This document shows positions 34,523 to 46,330 of a DNA stretch of 64,000 nucleotides, in pieces. The stretch comes from Fasciola hepatica (taxonomy: Eukaryota; Platyhelminthes; Trematoda; Plagiorchiida; Fasciolidae), in NCBI GenBank assembly GCA_948099385.1, contig CANUEZ040000193.1:1624501-1688500 (forward strand). The letters run 5' to 3'. The notes below the pieces were generated by a model. That model was not told the origin of the DNA. It did not search any database and worked only from the letters and a program-made list of their open reading frames with translations. A program made the translations under genes and the position numbers. Position 1 is the first letter of the stretch. The number at the start of each line of letters is the position of its first letter.

Positions 34523-34670
34523 CATGTAATGGAAAATCCGCTTGCATTTTTCACATGGAAAAGTCAGCTGGTAGAGCATCTGCCCGGTATGTTGAGGGTA
34601 GCCAGTTCGATTACGGCTCACGGTATCCAACTTTTCCATGTGAAAAATGCTAGCGGGGTTTCCTATACAT
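34523..34670 (+). mobile_element. tRNA-like core inside a 40-bp-arm hairpin
   Basis: Arms 34,523-34,564 and 34,630-34,670 are inverted repeats; the inner 21 bp (GCATTTTTCACATGGAAAAGT) is a perfect match. The core resembles a tRNA: box A AGCTGGTAGAGC (34,566-34,577), an anticodon-like stem CTGCCC/GGGTAG, and a T-arm AGCC/GGCT around TTCGA (34,601-34,618). The GGAAAAGT/ACTTTTCC acceptor-like stem extends into the long arms. The anticodon loop is too long for a functional tRNA. A tRNA-derived SINE or foldback element is the best reading. Confidence 0.55.
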
Positions 34671-36987
34671 AAAACTCCTAGTTATTCTGTATATATGATA
34701 TTGTTGGCTCGGAGTAGGGAAAACTGTGCGATTTAGGATCCAACTCAAATGCTATACACGAAACCACATTTTGATCAATCACTGTTCATTTGTCCAGTGT
34801 ACACTCTAATCATCACTCATGCATTTTCATATACGACGGAAACATTTGTCACGTATGACTCCTCCTAATGCAACCTAGGATATTGATTATAATAGTACAC
34901 TTCTGCATCATGTGACAGCATTTGACAAGGTAATGCCCACCAATCACAGTTTATTGATCCATAAGTGTGCGCAGGTTTTTCTCCTACATATTTCATGCTT
35001 ATCAAACTGCCCTATTTTATTTATTAAAGAACAAGTACATTTCGGTGCTAGTTTGTGTGTCTTCTGATTTCATTTCGTGCATTTCTGTCTCCATAAACGC
35101 CCTGACATAATATTTACCCACACACCATTCAAAGTGAGTACTGAATGGACATCCATCTCGTGCTCGAAATAGCCAAATGCATTTGGTTGTCGGCAGTCCA
35201 GGAAAGTTTACTTCTATGTACAGTAAAAATACCTATTTTGTGTTTACCTATAATCTGGATATCACACTTGAGGCTGTTCTAGTAATTAGAAATGTGTTAC
35301 CTATGAGAGCGATAGAAAACACCATGAATAATCATAAAACAACGCAAGGCCATTGCCTAATCCAGATCGTATCAACATCCCACTATGCACACGACCCATA
35401 CTGGTTGAACTCTTGACATTCTCCTAGAGTGTCAGTTTCTCGTGTAACTCTACATACTTCGGCACTCACCGATTCATGTTCGGACGCTTTTGCCCGAAAT
35501 TGATCAGGCACGACATGCTGGTATCTCACAAAGCCCAAACTGCTTGACTATCGAGACAATCTTTGTTGAATTGAAGGTTGTGAAGCAGCCAGCCTCAAAT
35601 TTGATAACGCCTTCTATAGAAGTCGATCATTTGCCAAGTAGTTTTGAGTCAGTGTCCGTTCGATGGAGAGTCGAGGAGAATGTCTTGATGGCATACATTT
35701 GGAAATTACCGTTGATTAGGCAAGTCAGGTTACTAAAGTAGTATAAGATGATGAAAGCTGGTATGATATCGGATAAGCAAACCGAAAATGGATAAGATTT
35801 TACTGTCGAGGATTTCCTCAGCTTGAAGAGCCTTGTAACTTGCACAGCGGCATGAAGATTTACCGTGAACAACATGTGCAGATTAAAGTACCGCATTCCC
35901 TAGCAGCTTCGTGTGATGTACAACTGTTTCCATTGCAACAATGTAATCACTGTTCCTGAAGTAGTGAAGGTTCTATAAGTTCTACTGTAGAGTTCGGTAG
36001 TCCTGGTGGAGATGCCACCGATATGAGCTTAGAAAGACCAAAGAACATACCATAACTGTCCGAATGTGCACCAATCATCGTCGAAGTTAAACAGTGTTAA
36101 AGTTGGAGATTTGAAAATCATCACTGCTCGCCTCTGCCATCACACAGCAATGGCCCTTAGACATCGTTGAGCTGTGCATGACCCCGGGTCATCAATTCTT
36201 GTGGTTGGTGCTCATTTACACAATGGACCAGCTCATCCAACTAGGCCTATGTAAAGTGTCTTCTGGGGAGAGGACTGTGAGTGGACGTTGTCACTCTATC
36301 TCCGCGTTAGCAGTGGTTGTGAGAAATAATTGCACCACTTGAGTTTGAGGGCGGTACACAAGTCAGCAGCATTGATTTGGCGGGGTTGAGGGGCGAGACA
36401 GCTTTTGAGCAATGTCAATGTCATCACTCAGTGGTATGTTCGGATTTGTTAATGCACAGTTGAGTAAGGGAGCCCAAACTTGAGATTCCATTGAGAAAGG
36501 TTTGATCCAAAGTGCATTTCGCGTGCGACGTTCGCGACAGCTCGATATAACTGCTAATTATGATAACGGATATGGCTGTTGCATCTGCCATGCCTATTTG
36601 ATGAGCTCCTTTGTTGATCTTGCCCTAGGCAACTGTTCACTTAATTTATGGTCCATTATCTTGGTACCTCGTCGCCGATACATCTCATCATCTTTTCCAC
36701 GCACACACAAGAATAAACACGAATGCGTCCACGCACAAATACAAACCCACGCTAGCCCTACACCTGTGACATTTTGGTCAGGCATGACTCATGATAGCTC
36801 CGAACAATGGCTTAACCACTGATCGCTTGAGTAATCTGGACCGACTTTGTCCCACAGAACATCCAACACTGAGTTTTATCCAAGACTTGAATGATGTTGA
36901 ACAATTGAATAGTAATTAAGGTCACTGTTGAATTACAAATCCACAATTGAGTTTGGCTTTTCCACTTCTGAAAGTAAAGGAGACTTA
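34671..36987. other. No firm feature
   Basis: Open frames of 80-106 codons only. Around 36,048-36,098 a short stretch (GAACATACCAT, then GTCGAAGTTAAACAGTG) weakly recalls 5S rRNA but lacks the required spacing. The block 36,680-36,790 has CA-rich text similar in tone to the LINE 5' end at 40,450. Nothing supportable as a gene. Confidence 0.35.
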
Positions 36988-37127
36988 CGATACCGTTGTC
37001 TGCCGTTACGTACCGTAGTAGATGGAACGACGCCGATTTTTGAGCAAAATTCTGCCCCAAGAAACTGAAACTCATGACCTTTCACATGAAGAGTACGAAA
37101 GTTGGAAGTCCGCATCGACTGGTGATA
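36988..37127 (-). CDS. Candidate exon, unknown protein
   Basis: Minus strand: acceptor GAACCCCCACCAG, then 46 open codons (including FRTLHVKGHEFQFLGAEF), then donor GGTATC|GTAAGT. The other minus frame is open too. Located just outside the 5' end of PLE3. Unknown function; tentative. Confidence 0.25.
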
Positions 37128-37228
37128 TCTGGTGGGGGTTCAGATATTTCCTTTGATAAAGTCCAGAAAGGCAGTCGAAATCATTCTCATGAAAAACAAA
37201 TGAATATAGACGAAAACAGGGAAACTGA

Positions 37229-37229
37229 A

Positions 37230-37264
<35 letters not shown>
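37229..37264. repeat. (TA)n microsatellite
   Basis: About 36 bp of TA directly upstream of the truncated 5' end of PLE3, the second case here of a PLE end abutting a TA tract. Confidence 0.92.
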
Positions 37265-37267
<3 letters not shown>

Positions 37268-37268
<1 letters not shown>

Positions 37269-37733
37269 AACGAATATCCTATTGTTCACAAACCGCAGGT
37301 GGTCTGCCGACCAATCTAATTGTCGATTGCAGCCGCTCACTTTCAGTTAGCCAAACACAATCTCCGTCTATTGTGTCCATCCCTGCCAAAGGACAGGAAG
37401 GACACAAAACGCTTCGAAAACTTCAAACAGTCAAATAGACGAAACTATTATTCCCTTCAATTTGGCATAACTGTTCATGAGCACACCAGGACAGATGGCT
37501 CTAGATAGAAAACGACTCCAGTTCACAACACAGCACAATGCTATCAACGAAGGACTCATTTTATCTGGTGAACCTTCACTAAGAAACCTATTTCCAGTTG
37601 AGTGAAAAACGAATACTAGGTGCGCCAATGGGGTCGCCAATTTCAGGCCTGCTTTCAGATACCTGAACTGTTTGATTCCCGGAATAAAATTCACGAAGGA
37701 AGAAGAATGCAAGGTTAGACTGCTGCCCCTTGG
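37268..37733 (+). pseudogene. PLE3 reverse transcriptase remnant, 5' piece
   Basis: Degenerate PLE coding sequence related to PLE1. It begins inside the RT with VHKPQV-like sequence matching PLE1, then fragments aligned to PLE1 motif A, GAPMGSPISGLLSD (motif B) and PGIKFTKEEE, ending in LLPLG where the LINE is inserted. Several stops and frameshifts. 5'-truncated at the (TA)n tract. It continues at 40,926. Confidence 0.8.
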
Positions 37734-40700
37734 TGTTGAAACTACCAAGCTTCTCTCCTGAACTCAGTTTTCAAGTTTCAAATTTTCTGAATAAGAGGCA
37801 GTCGCACACCTCTTGTATGAGCTTCTTCACCATCCAATCTTGGCTGTGGTCCTTAAATAGCGACACACGCCATCTCTTTGTCAGATTTGCGTCCAGTTTC
37901 GTTTTGATGAGTTTGTGATTTCCCTCTTTCATCACGTCATCTGGCAGTGAGTTCCATAGTTTGCTCGCCCTCCTGGAAAGAGGGTAGACCAAAGTCAGCC
38001 TAGTCAACTGCAGCCTCACGAGCGTCGTCGAGTAACCCCTTGTGCGCGAGTGGCCACACAGGGAACTCCGCCCGCAACTCGGCGCCCATTCCGACCCCGA
38101 ATATTCGTCGGATTCTTATCAGGTCACCTCGCACTCTTCCATACTTTTCCGGAGGCAGGCTGGATAACTCCAACCGCCTGTCGTAATTCATCCCTCGCAG
38201 TCTAACAACGAGACGAATGGTGGCTTGCTGCACCCGTTCCGGCCTCGCAAGTTTGGAAGCCGCGCAGGGGACTGTTTCATCTCCCTCATACTCCAGTTAT
38301 AGAAGGACGTGTGAGGTTTACAGGAATTTGAGAGAAACATAAGGTTGCTTTCCAACCCTCCGATGGATGGTGCTATAGATGCTCCAAGCCGAGACACACA
38401 CATTGTCAGAGTGATTGAGGGTTTTGAGCATAGATGACACTTTCTCTCCCAGGTCTCTTTCACTGTCGAGCATTCTTAGAGTAGCTCCTTGAGAAGGGTT
38501 GGTTTCCTCAGGTCTCGGTCTTTCTAGTTGTAGTTGAGCATATTTTTGGACATTGATTGGGAGAGCCCACACTTTAGACCACTGCGTTAGAGTATCCAAG
38601 TCCGCGTGTAGTGCCTCGTAATCCGCCGAAACTGTGATGACACGCCGGACTTTGAGATCGTCAGCATAGACTAGACAAGGAGACACCAGTAGCTGTGGCA
38701 AGTCGTTGATGAACGCCATGAACAGCAATGGGCCTAACACCGAGCCTTGTGGTTCTCTGTGGAGGCCTCATGCCACTCAGATTATGATGAAGGAACTTTC
38801 ACAGAGAACGACCTCCCAATCAGGAAGTCTTCCATCCACTTGAATAATCATTCAATTCAACTTATGGATCAAGCTGTTGTGCGGCGCTTTTCGGAAGTCA
38901 GCGTAGATAACTTTGATAACTTCCGTAAAGTGGCCCTCCGCCATAGCCTGTGCCCGATGTTTACGCGCTAGTAGAAGGTTTGACAGACAGGATCGGCATT
39001 TTCAGGAACCAGGACGCTGGTGGTTGAGAAGCTCATGAAAATCGAATTGTTGTTTCAGTTGCATCGAAACTAGGTTTTTCATCATCTTTCCGACCACACA
39101 CGTGGGACTAACTGGTCGGTCAATTGCAGCTTTCGCCTTTCTGTCGCCCTTGAACATCAGGATGATAACGGCTTTTCCGCATCAGGATGATATCTCACCT
39201 CGTTCCATCGAGTTGGTAAACGTTTCCATAAAGTGAGGCGTGATAATCTCAGCTAGTTCCTGAGGGACTAACGGATGGATCCCACCCGGACAAGAAGACG
39301 CGTGTGGCCGGAGCCCTCGCAGAGCATCGACAACCTCTGGGAGGCTGGAATGAGAATGATCCCTCCGTGGCATAAATGTCAACATCGTGTATTGCCAATA
39401 GTACTGCTTCATCGCAATCGGAGTCCGCGATGACTAAATAGTGTAGCAGTGTTGGGAGAAATGAGCGACGCAGATCCTCGTTCGAAAGTACGCAGACAGC
39501 GTTTTCGGTGCTTAAACGGCATCGGCCCCTAGTCGCTCTTCCTAATCGCATCTCTTTGTAGTCTTCAGTATCAGACAACAATTTCGGATATGTTTGTACC
39601 CGTCGTATTCCGTGCCGGAGGACAGAAAATCTGACCAAGCTTGGCTTCTTATTCTCAGCTGACTACGTAGTCCCTTGTTCAACCATGGTGGTCCTTTAAC
39701 ATGATTTCTTCACCAGTGTGGAGGTTCAAACAAACCCACTAATGCAGTTATTTCCAATTTAAAGGAACTCCAGATTTCATACACATCATCACCAACGATC
39801 GAAACCCATGGCAGGGCACCAGCAGCTTCTTGCATTCCAACAAGTGTATACGCAACACGTTCAGCCCGTACTGCGGTTTCTGGTGAACAAACGCATTGAG
39901 ACTGCAATAGATTCCTAGCATCGCGTGGTCACTAGAGCCCAAAGGCGGTAGAAGATCACTAGATCAAAAATGGATACCTGATCCGCCTGATTCTTGGTCC
40001 ATTTTTGCACATGCTGACGCAAGGCAAGGTCACATCCTGTTTCTCACTGACAACGAATGAACCTGTCGGCGTAATTTCTGCGGCTGTTCAATGTTCAGTC
40101 AATATGAGGAGCTTTAGGTCACCCAGAAACAGGCAATGGCCGTCTGTCTCCCAGTGCCGCATTAAATCCAGAAAAACCTTGCAAATCGGCCGCCGGAGTA
40201 AGATAGATGATCGCAAGCATCACGTAGCCACCGCTGGAGAGTTTCATTCTGCACAAGAGGCCTCTTTGTACCCATATTGGTCCACATGGACGTTAAGCAG
40301 GTGTACGGGTACCCTAAGTTTCACGTGCAAGGCAACACCCCCTCTATCTCTGGTACGAGTTCGATATACATGAAACAGTACATCTGACCATTTTCATCTT
40401 AATAACATACATTCTACCATGATCCACTTCTTTTGGACTCACCGATATGTTACTTCACATACACACACAAGGCACTCGCACACATCGATCCACGCCATCT
40501 ACCTTGTGACATTTGTTGTGCTTTTGGGTTTGGTATGACCTCCTTTCGACCCACGGTAGATCCCGTGTGGCTACATTCACTCCATGTGAATTCCCACCCC
40601 CTTCTCAGATTGGACGGAGTTTCTCGTCAGTGTGGTTCTTTGCTGAATGTTCATGTCCCCACTAACCGATGAGCGACTCCCGGCAGCCTTAGCTGATATC

Positions 40701-40925
40701 AGGCCATTGGGCTGCAGTTTGCCATAGCTAATCACCGTATCTGTTGTGGAATTGAGTGAACTGTAAATTCCCACGAAGACTCCAAGATTTGAGGTTTGCA
40801 ATTATTCCGTTCGATTTCATCGAATTCCATTTTAAAGTACTGCAATAAATACCTTGGCTAGTCAGAATTGTTTTTCCGGGGTTTGCACGTCACTTCAAGT
40901 CAACCCACATTAGGCTCTCATTTGT
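37734..40925 (-). mobile_element. CR1-like LINE inserted in PLE3
   Basis: A 3.2-kb degenerate non-LTR retrotransposon, minus strand. From the 5' end (40,925): a leader with a small ORF starting MEFDEIERNN (about 40,832), an endonuclease remnant with CLFLGDLKLLILT (about 40,110, the LGDFN motif), then RT pieces: SCPGGIHPLVPQELAEII (about 39,290), DRPVSPTCVVGKMM (about 39,100), LGPLLFMAFINDLP, and YADD at 38,657-38,668. The C-terminal part has SRRASKLWNSLPDDV (about 37,960). CTTGG flanks both ends (37,729-37,733 and 40,926-40,930), a likely target duplication. Multiple stops; inactive. Confidence 0.88.
38318..38740 (-). pseudogene. LINE RT catalytic fragment
   Basis: A 140-codon open frame starting MLGPLLFMAFINDLP with YADD at residues 25-28, the catalytic motif C of LINE reverse transcriptases. 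It is one surviving piece of the CR1-like pol; frames break on both sides (38,000-38,233 and 37,771-38,019 continue the C-terminus). Confidence 0.85.
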
Positions 40926-41765
40926 CTTGGAACTCTGGTCATGAGACAAGCAGACGGAAGCATAGAAACAACATTCTATCGGAAATCAACGATAATTAAC
41001 CGAATATTGTGATACAGAAGAAACCACGGAAAATGTCACCCAAAAAAGCTATGTGCACACCCTGTTCTACAGGGTCGACACGTATTCCAGCTCCTCCGAG
41101 CCCTGGAAAACGGCTGCTCAATGAAGTTTACAGTCTCTAATATTCGAGGTAGCGCAGAAAGCAACAAATGAAATCAAGGGAAAAACAGCTTAGAAAGCAT
41201 AATTAAGCTACCATACTTACGACGAGCATCAGGGATCGTAGATCGCATGCCAAAACCACTGGACATGAAAGTTGTCGAATAACCCGTCAGCACCCTGAGG
41301 ACCATGTGGACAAACACGACCAATCAGGAGTGGGTTACTCCATTCTGTGCCCACGATGTGATAGGCCAAACCTGAGTGAGACAGGCAAACAGTTACGCAT
41401 TAGCTCAAATGAACACAAACTAGCATTAGGGCAAGTCGATCCACACGGAGATTAAGAATCCCTACCTGAAAGCGGGTCATGAGGCCCAAATCGATATCGC
41501 AGGAGTAGCCACCTCATTGACGAAAGAGAGAGAGCTGATCCTCGAAGCCTTCTATTCCGTCAGCTCGTTCAATTGACACGTCAAAATTGATAACATCAAG
41601 TCATCTTGACAAAACCGGTACCAAACGATCGGGTAACGGACAGACGGGTAGTGCACCAAAAACACGCGAAACCTGTTATCCCATTCATACACTCATTCAG
41701 TCACGTTTGACGACGAATCCTAGCTTGGATCGAAAAGTCGTGACTTCAAACGCGGTACAGGAGCG
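40926..41765 (+). pseudogene. PLE3 linker and GIY-YIG remnant, 3' piece
   Basis: It resumes exactly where the LINE interrupts: LLPLG joins TLVMRQADGSIETTFYRK, matching PLE1 LDILIMKQTNGNLETTVYRK. Further on it carries broken equivalents of the PLE1 linker, the nuclease (VGYSILCPRCDR-like at about 41,330-41,370) and the C-terminus around SSLEERELILEAF-like sequence. It ends in the PLE 3' terminal sequence CACGTTTGACGACGAATCC. Its last 230 bp are also part of the inverted repeat. Confidence 0.78.
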
Positions 41766-44700
41766 CTTAAATCCGACCATGACGACCTTTTGACCAAAAG
41801 CTTTATTGAGAAATAATTCACACTTGCATCTGTATATCAATTATTGTATAGTTCTGGAACAAAAATTGATGTGGTCTGCTTCTAATAATTGAGTGATAAT
41901 GACCAATGGTGGGACACTATTTCATTTTCGCCATCTCCGGGTAATTTCAACTATAAGGGACTTAACGAGATAACTGAAATACACTTCATGGAATACCCAA
42001 TAAAGCCCATGCCCTTCTCTCTGTAGATCAGATAAATGTTTTCATCCAAGTTCAGATCCAGTAAATTCGGTGGTAACTGAACAATCTATGCACTCCGTTT
42101 GTGATCCATTTTGTAATTATAATGCTACTCTCACAAAGCATGGAACATCGCTCTATCTTGGAAGACTTCTATTCTTCCATCTAAAATTCACCCGCCTATT
42201 TTGGTGAACAATTCTGTCACAAAACTGAAACATTGGCTAAAATAATATACTTTGATTGAATTGTGTTATTCCTTCCTGCGCCATTGATATTGTTGAATGG
42301 TTCACTTTGGGTTTGATCAAATAAGGGTGCCTACAAAGAAAATTCAAACTGTTTTATGGTTATGGTTCCACTTTGAAGCTCTGCATGTACACATGAAGAA
42401 ATGTTCTTCCACAGCTCTCTGTTCCAATTTTGTGGATCAGAAGCAACTAAGAAAGCTTATTCTAGTGACCGCATGCAATGGTGTCCACCAGAGCTCGAAC
42501 GCTTTTCTAGATGGCCTGAAGTTGACGGATAACATGTTCAAGTGATAGGATAGGCTGACTGGTGTGAGTAGAATAGTCGTGTCTGGATGAGAGGAAACCA
42601 TTCCCTTGGAATCACACGACCACTTTCGCGGTTGCTGCCGTTCGTTTGGTATGTGTATGTGGTCCTCTACCACCCATCCACCCCCACATATGGACAGTCT
42701 TCATTTATATTTTCACTGTAGTCTAGTTTGGAAGGCTCCCGAGATACTGCTTTCCTTGCATCCAGATACTATATCTTATAGTATAAATCAAAACATGGGA
42801 CCATATATTCTCGTTCGGTAGGTTAACATTGACCAACCGACGAATCCACTTTCGAATAATCATCTTGTGATTTCAAAAATGGACTCTTTTTCTGTGAACG
42901 TTCTTTACTATTCAAAAGAGTTTGTGGAGAGCAACTAGCAGTTCAGCATCTAGTTCTGGTTCTCTTAGCATTTTCTTAGAAACCAATGAACCAAGCAAGA
43001 GCTCCGTGAAAAGATCTTTCATACTCCCCGATACACAGTCAGTAAAACGAACACACTTCACCAACGAAAATGTCAAGCAAACTCCAGAAATCAAGTGCAT
43101 GTTATCCGCGATCCTTTCAAACCAGATGTTCAAATAATAGATTTATTGCGAAAAGCTTTTTATCAGCTAAACGTGGCTCTTGATTTTATGTGTGTTTGTG
43201 TTTTCCAAGTGAAGCTGCCCTCTAAATTTTCATATTCATTTTTGTCCTGCAGTTCAAGTTTTCCGTGGTTATTCTTAGCGATTCACGTTCAATCTTCTGA
43301 TGAGTTTTTATAAATTGGTTCCGTCGTAACCGGTTATCACAGACACAGGTCAATAAAAATGAGGGCAGACTAAAATAAAGTTTTGTTTTTTCTACTCTAT
43401 TGCTTTATTGAGTTCACCAAACCAGACGAGGTCGTCTGGTGGAACACATTTGCTTTAGTGAAGTAAAATTAGAAGGTGATAATTCTGATTGTGGTCTGAG
43501 TACGTATTTTTTCTGAATTATAATTCATTACATGAGATTTTTCATATTTTATTTACTTAACTTCTATCCGAATCAGTTAGTAAAAGGCAGACACAGTGAT
43601 GAAGTGCATAAGAAAAAGATTGTCAGCTGAGGCCTAAATTTTCCACAACACTTTTCTCAAATCCTTTCGCAATTTAGAGGAGAATAGTTTTCATACGAAT
43701 ACCGAAGGATGGCTAGTTTACCATGTAGAATTTTCCGGTGTGTCACAGTGGATTGTATTGCTTATTCAACCGGTTTATGAACTTGCCGCACACATTTGAT
43801 AATTACAAATACCACGAGTGACCGTAACTTTCCAGTTAACTTCTGATTACGGCATTCACAACAGACGTCTGCTGTGACAAGGATTTTCGGAACCGTATTA
43901 GGGAGGAAAATCTCAAAGACAGAAATCTATGTAAACCCTCATTGATGAGACAACACAGATTTTGTCCATTCACTCCCGGAAATTGCAAGTGTGCTAGTAA
44001 ACCGGTTAGTGCATTGTAAGAACAGCGTGTCGGTGGATGATTTTAGTACTTCATCTACCGACCAATCACGGCACATTTTAAAACTCGGTGTTGTATATCG
44101 GGAGGTATAAACGCCAATTGTTTACGGTTAGGAGACAACATGTTTGAAAGGCTTTACTTGGGTCATAGAATGGGTCCAATAATATCTTTGCATCTGATTT
44201 ATAGTGTGGACTATAACCACAGCTAGGTTGTCTGTGTCATCCTTGGAAATGATTTCGAGAGAACGGAACTCTGGATGCGCGTACAAGACATGTTGAATAA
44301 AGCTACAAAATATTTCTCGAAGATTTTTCTCATAAACATTACCCCCAAATATCGTCCATCTGAAATTTATCTGTCTGCGGATAAACCTGTTGATCTGGTT
44401 GACACGGCTTCAATAATTTCCTTCGCTCAAATGTGAATCACATATGAGCATGATCTGAGGTAGTGTTATGAGAGACGTTAAATAGCTTGCTGCATGTGGT
44501 CTGTTTTCGAAGAAACCGATTCATTTGGATAAGATATTTCTGAAACTCCCTGATATTTCATGAATCGGAGTAGCGCCGGTGGTGTGCACTATATACTTTC
44601 GTGCTCCCCTTCCCCATGGTTTAGCTGAAAATAATCACCCTGATTTCATCATAAACGTGGTGATAGAAATATCCTCAAGTACGCCGAATACAACAAGTTT

Positions 44701-45085
44701 AGAAAATACCAATGCACAATAATGACGCATTCATAGAGGACGATGGCATAGATAAAGTGCACCATATTCTATTTTCATCCATGGGTAAGATCACATCTGA
44801 AACGTGATTAATTATGTTGAGCGTTTTGAAAAAAAATGCGGCCAAATTTGACTGAATGTGACTAAAGTCTCGATCTGGATTGTTCCTTGTATTCCTATTG
44901 AATAACTACAGTCTAAATGCGTATGCTGTGGTGAGACCGATTGCCCATTCCAACACGGAATAATTAGAGTATTTCCAAACCTTGCGTACTCAAATCGCAT
45001 CGAATGTAACAACTCCACAACAGAAGCATTCCTCCAAATATTCAATGTTTGAAGTAAATAAACAAGACTGAGGAATATTCTTATA
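41766..45085. other. Arm sequence with no recognised gene
   Basis: Pairs with 14,473-17,771. Open frames at 42,297-42,545, 42,606-42,821, 42,922-43,137 and 43,095-43,313 mirror those of the left arm with almost no change and no domain. The copy of the left 15.2-kb frame is frameshifted here. Confidence 0.5.
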
Positions 45086-45131
45086 TCGATAACAAGCGAA
45101 AGAGTAAGAGGTTGTCTCCCTCTCTCTCTCG

Positions 45132-45132
<1 letters not shown>

Positions 45133-45179
<47 letters not shown>
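45133..45179. repeat. (TA)n microsatellite
   Basis: 47 bp of TA preceded by a short TC run (45,116-45,132), in the right-only segment. Confidence 0.93.
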
Positions 45180-45182
<3 letters not shown>

Positions 45183-46141
45183 ATGCTAGCCACACTGCAT
45201 CGACCTTTACCGGGATTAGCAAGCGAGATGAGCGGAGTGAACAATCTGATATTTCGGGAAACGGTACAATTGCGAAGATGTTGCATGGTGAGCAATGAAT
45301 TATTTATTTGGTAACATTGTAATTCAGAGTGATTGTAGTGACAAAGACCTCGTTTTCAGACTCCAAAGTTCGCGGAGCAGACAGCACTTCATCTCCCACC
45401 CAAAAAGAGGGACATTACGTCATTGACTGTCCAGACTAGAAGGCAATAGTAGTGCCACCGAAGCAGATCAATGAACCAATCAGTTTTCCAAAAGTTGTCT
45501 GGGCCGACTGGAAAATAATCAACTAACTCCGGTGCAAACAGAGGAATTTAGCGGAAAACCTGGTCGAAAATAAAACTCGAAGATGGAACAGTCCTTTTTC
45601 TAGAACATACTGTCAGAGAAATCGGAATAGCCCACAGCTGTTTGCTAGTGAGTATACATAAAATATGTGCGACATCGCCTCCACATTGGTTAGATGTGAG
45701 AAGTCGAAGTCGTTTGGAGGAATAGTGGAGCTTATGGAACCGGAGACATCAATAGTTTGACTTCCGTGGAGTTTGTTTAATCGAATCAAGAAATACCAGA
45801 TGGCCATTTGACGTCACTCTTCAGAAGAAGAAACCATACCAGTGCTCAGTATTTCATCCTCTCATGTGAGTAATGGCCGACTATTGTGCCATATCACATG
45901 AACGAATAGTGTGTGAGCCAATAAGATGGTACATTCGAATGGGGCCAGTTTTTCTCACTAAGAACGTATGGAGTGTGGAACCATTAGTAGATATGTCGTT
46001 TTTCTAAAGACTCTGGTCAACTCAAGTATTTATATAACTGTACGAAAGACAGTCTGATATCATTTAAACTGTATTTTTGTTTTGGATGAATTCTACCAAC
46101 AAATTTTCTTTTATAGTGCTGCAGCTCATTTTACTTTTCAG

Positions 46142-46290
46142 AAGCAAGGAGGTTGCTACAAGTCAGATGGTTACCTTCCTCGAGGATGCAGCAACAGTCA
46201 GTTTGAAAACGGGGACAATATTCACCCTCATCCTATACCCGTTTTTCAGAATTCGACACCAGAAACCGAAAGAGGGCTGTCTGGCTTCGG
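46142..46290 (+). CDS. Candidate exon in right-only segment
   Basis: 149 nt between a strong acceptor (CATTTTACTTTTCAG) and a moderate donor (TTCGG|GTAGGG). Two frames are open: one polar and proline-containing (KQGGCYKSDGYLPRGC...), one hydrophobic (EVATSQMVTFLEDAATVSL...). The frame cannot be chosen and the protein is unknown. Confidence 0.22.
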
Positions 46291-46330
46291 GTAGGGTGTT
46301 CTAACTGCAGCAACCTGTGATTGGGCGTTT

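Larger units (their letters stand above)
45086..46330. other. Right-arm-only segment, 1.24 kb
   Basis: The left arm has 107 unrelated bp at this place (14,366-14,472). The segment includes a CT run and a 47-bp TA tract (45,133-45,179) and a candidate exon (46,142-46,290). No transposon domain found. Confidence 0.5.

Noticed and set aside
34558..34637. Functional tRNA gene
   Set aside because: The anticodon loop is about ten bases and the acceptor stem merges into long inverted arms; a tRNA-derived repeat fits better.
36040..36110. Stretch resembling 5S rRNA (GTCGAAGTTAAACAGTG)
   Set aside because: The spacing between the A-box-like and C-box-like parts is far too short and the 5' and 3' stems are absent; at most a decayed 5S-derived repeat.
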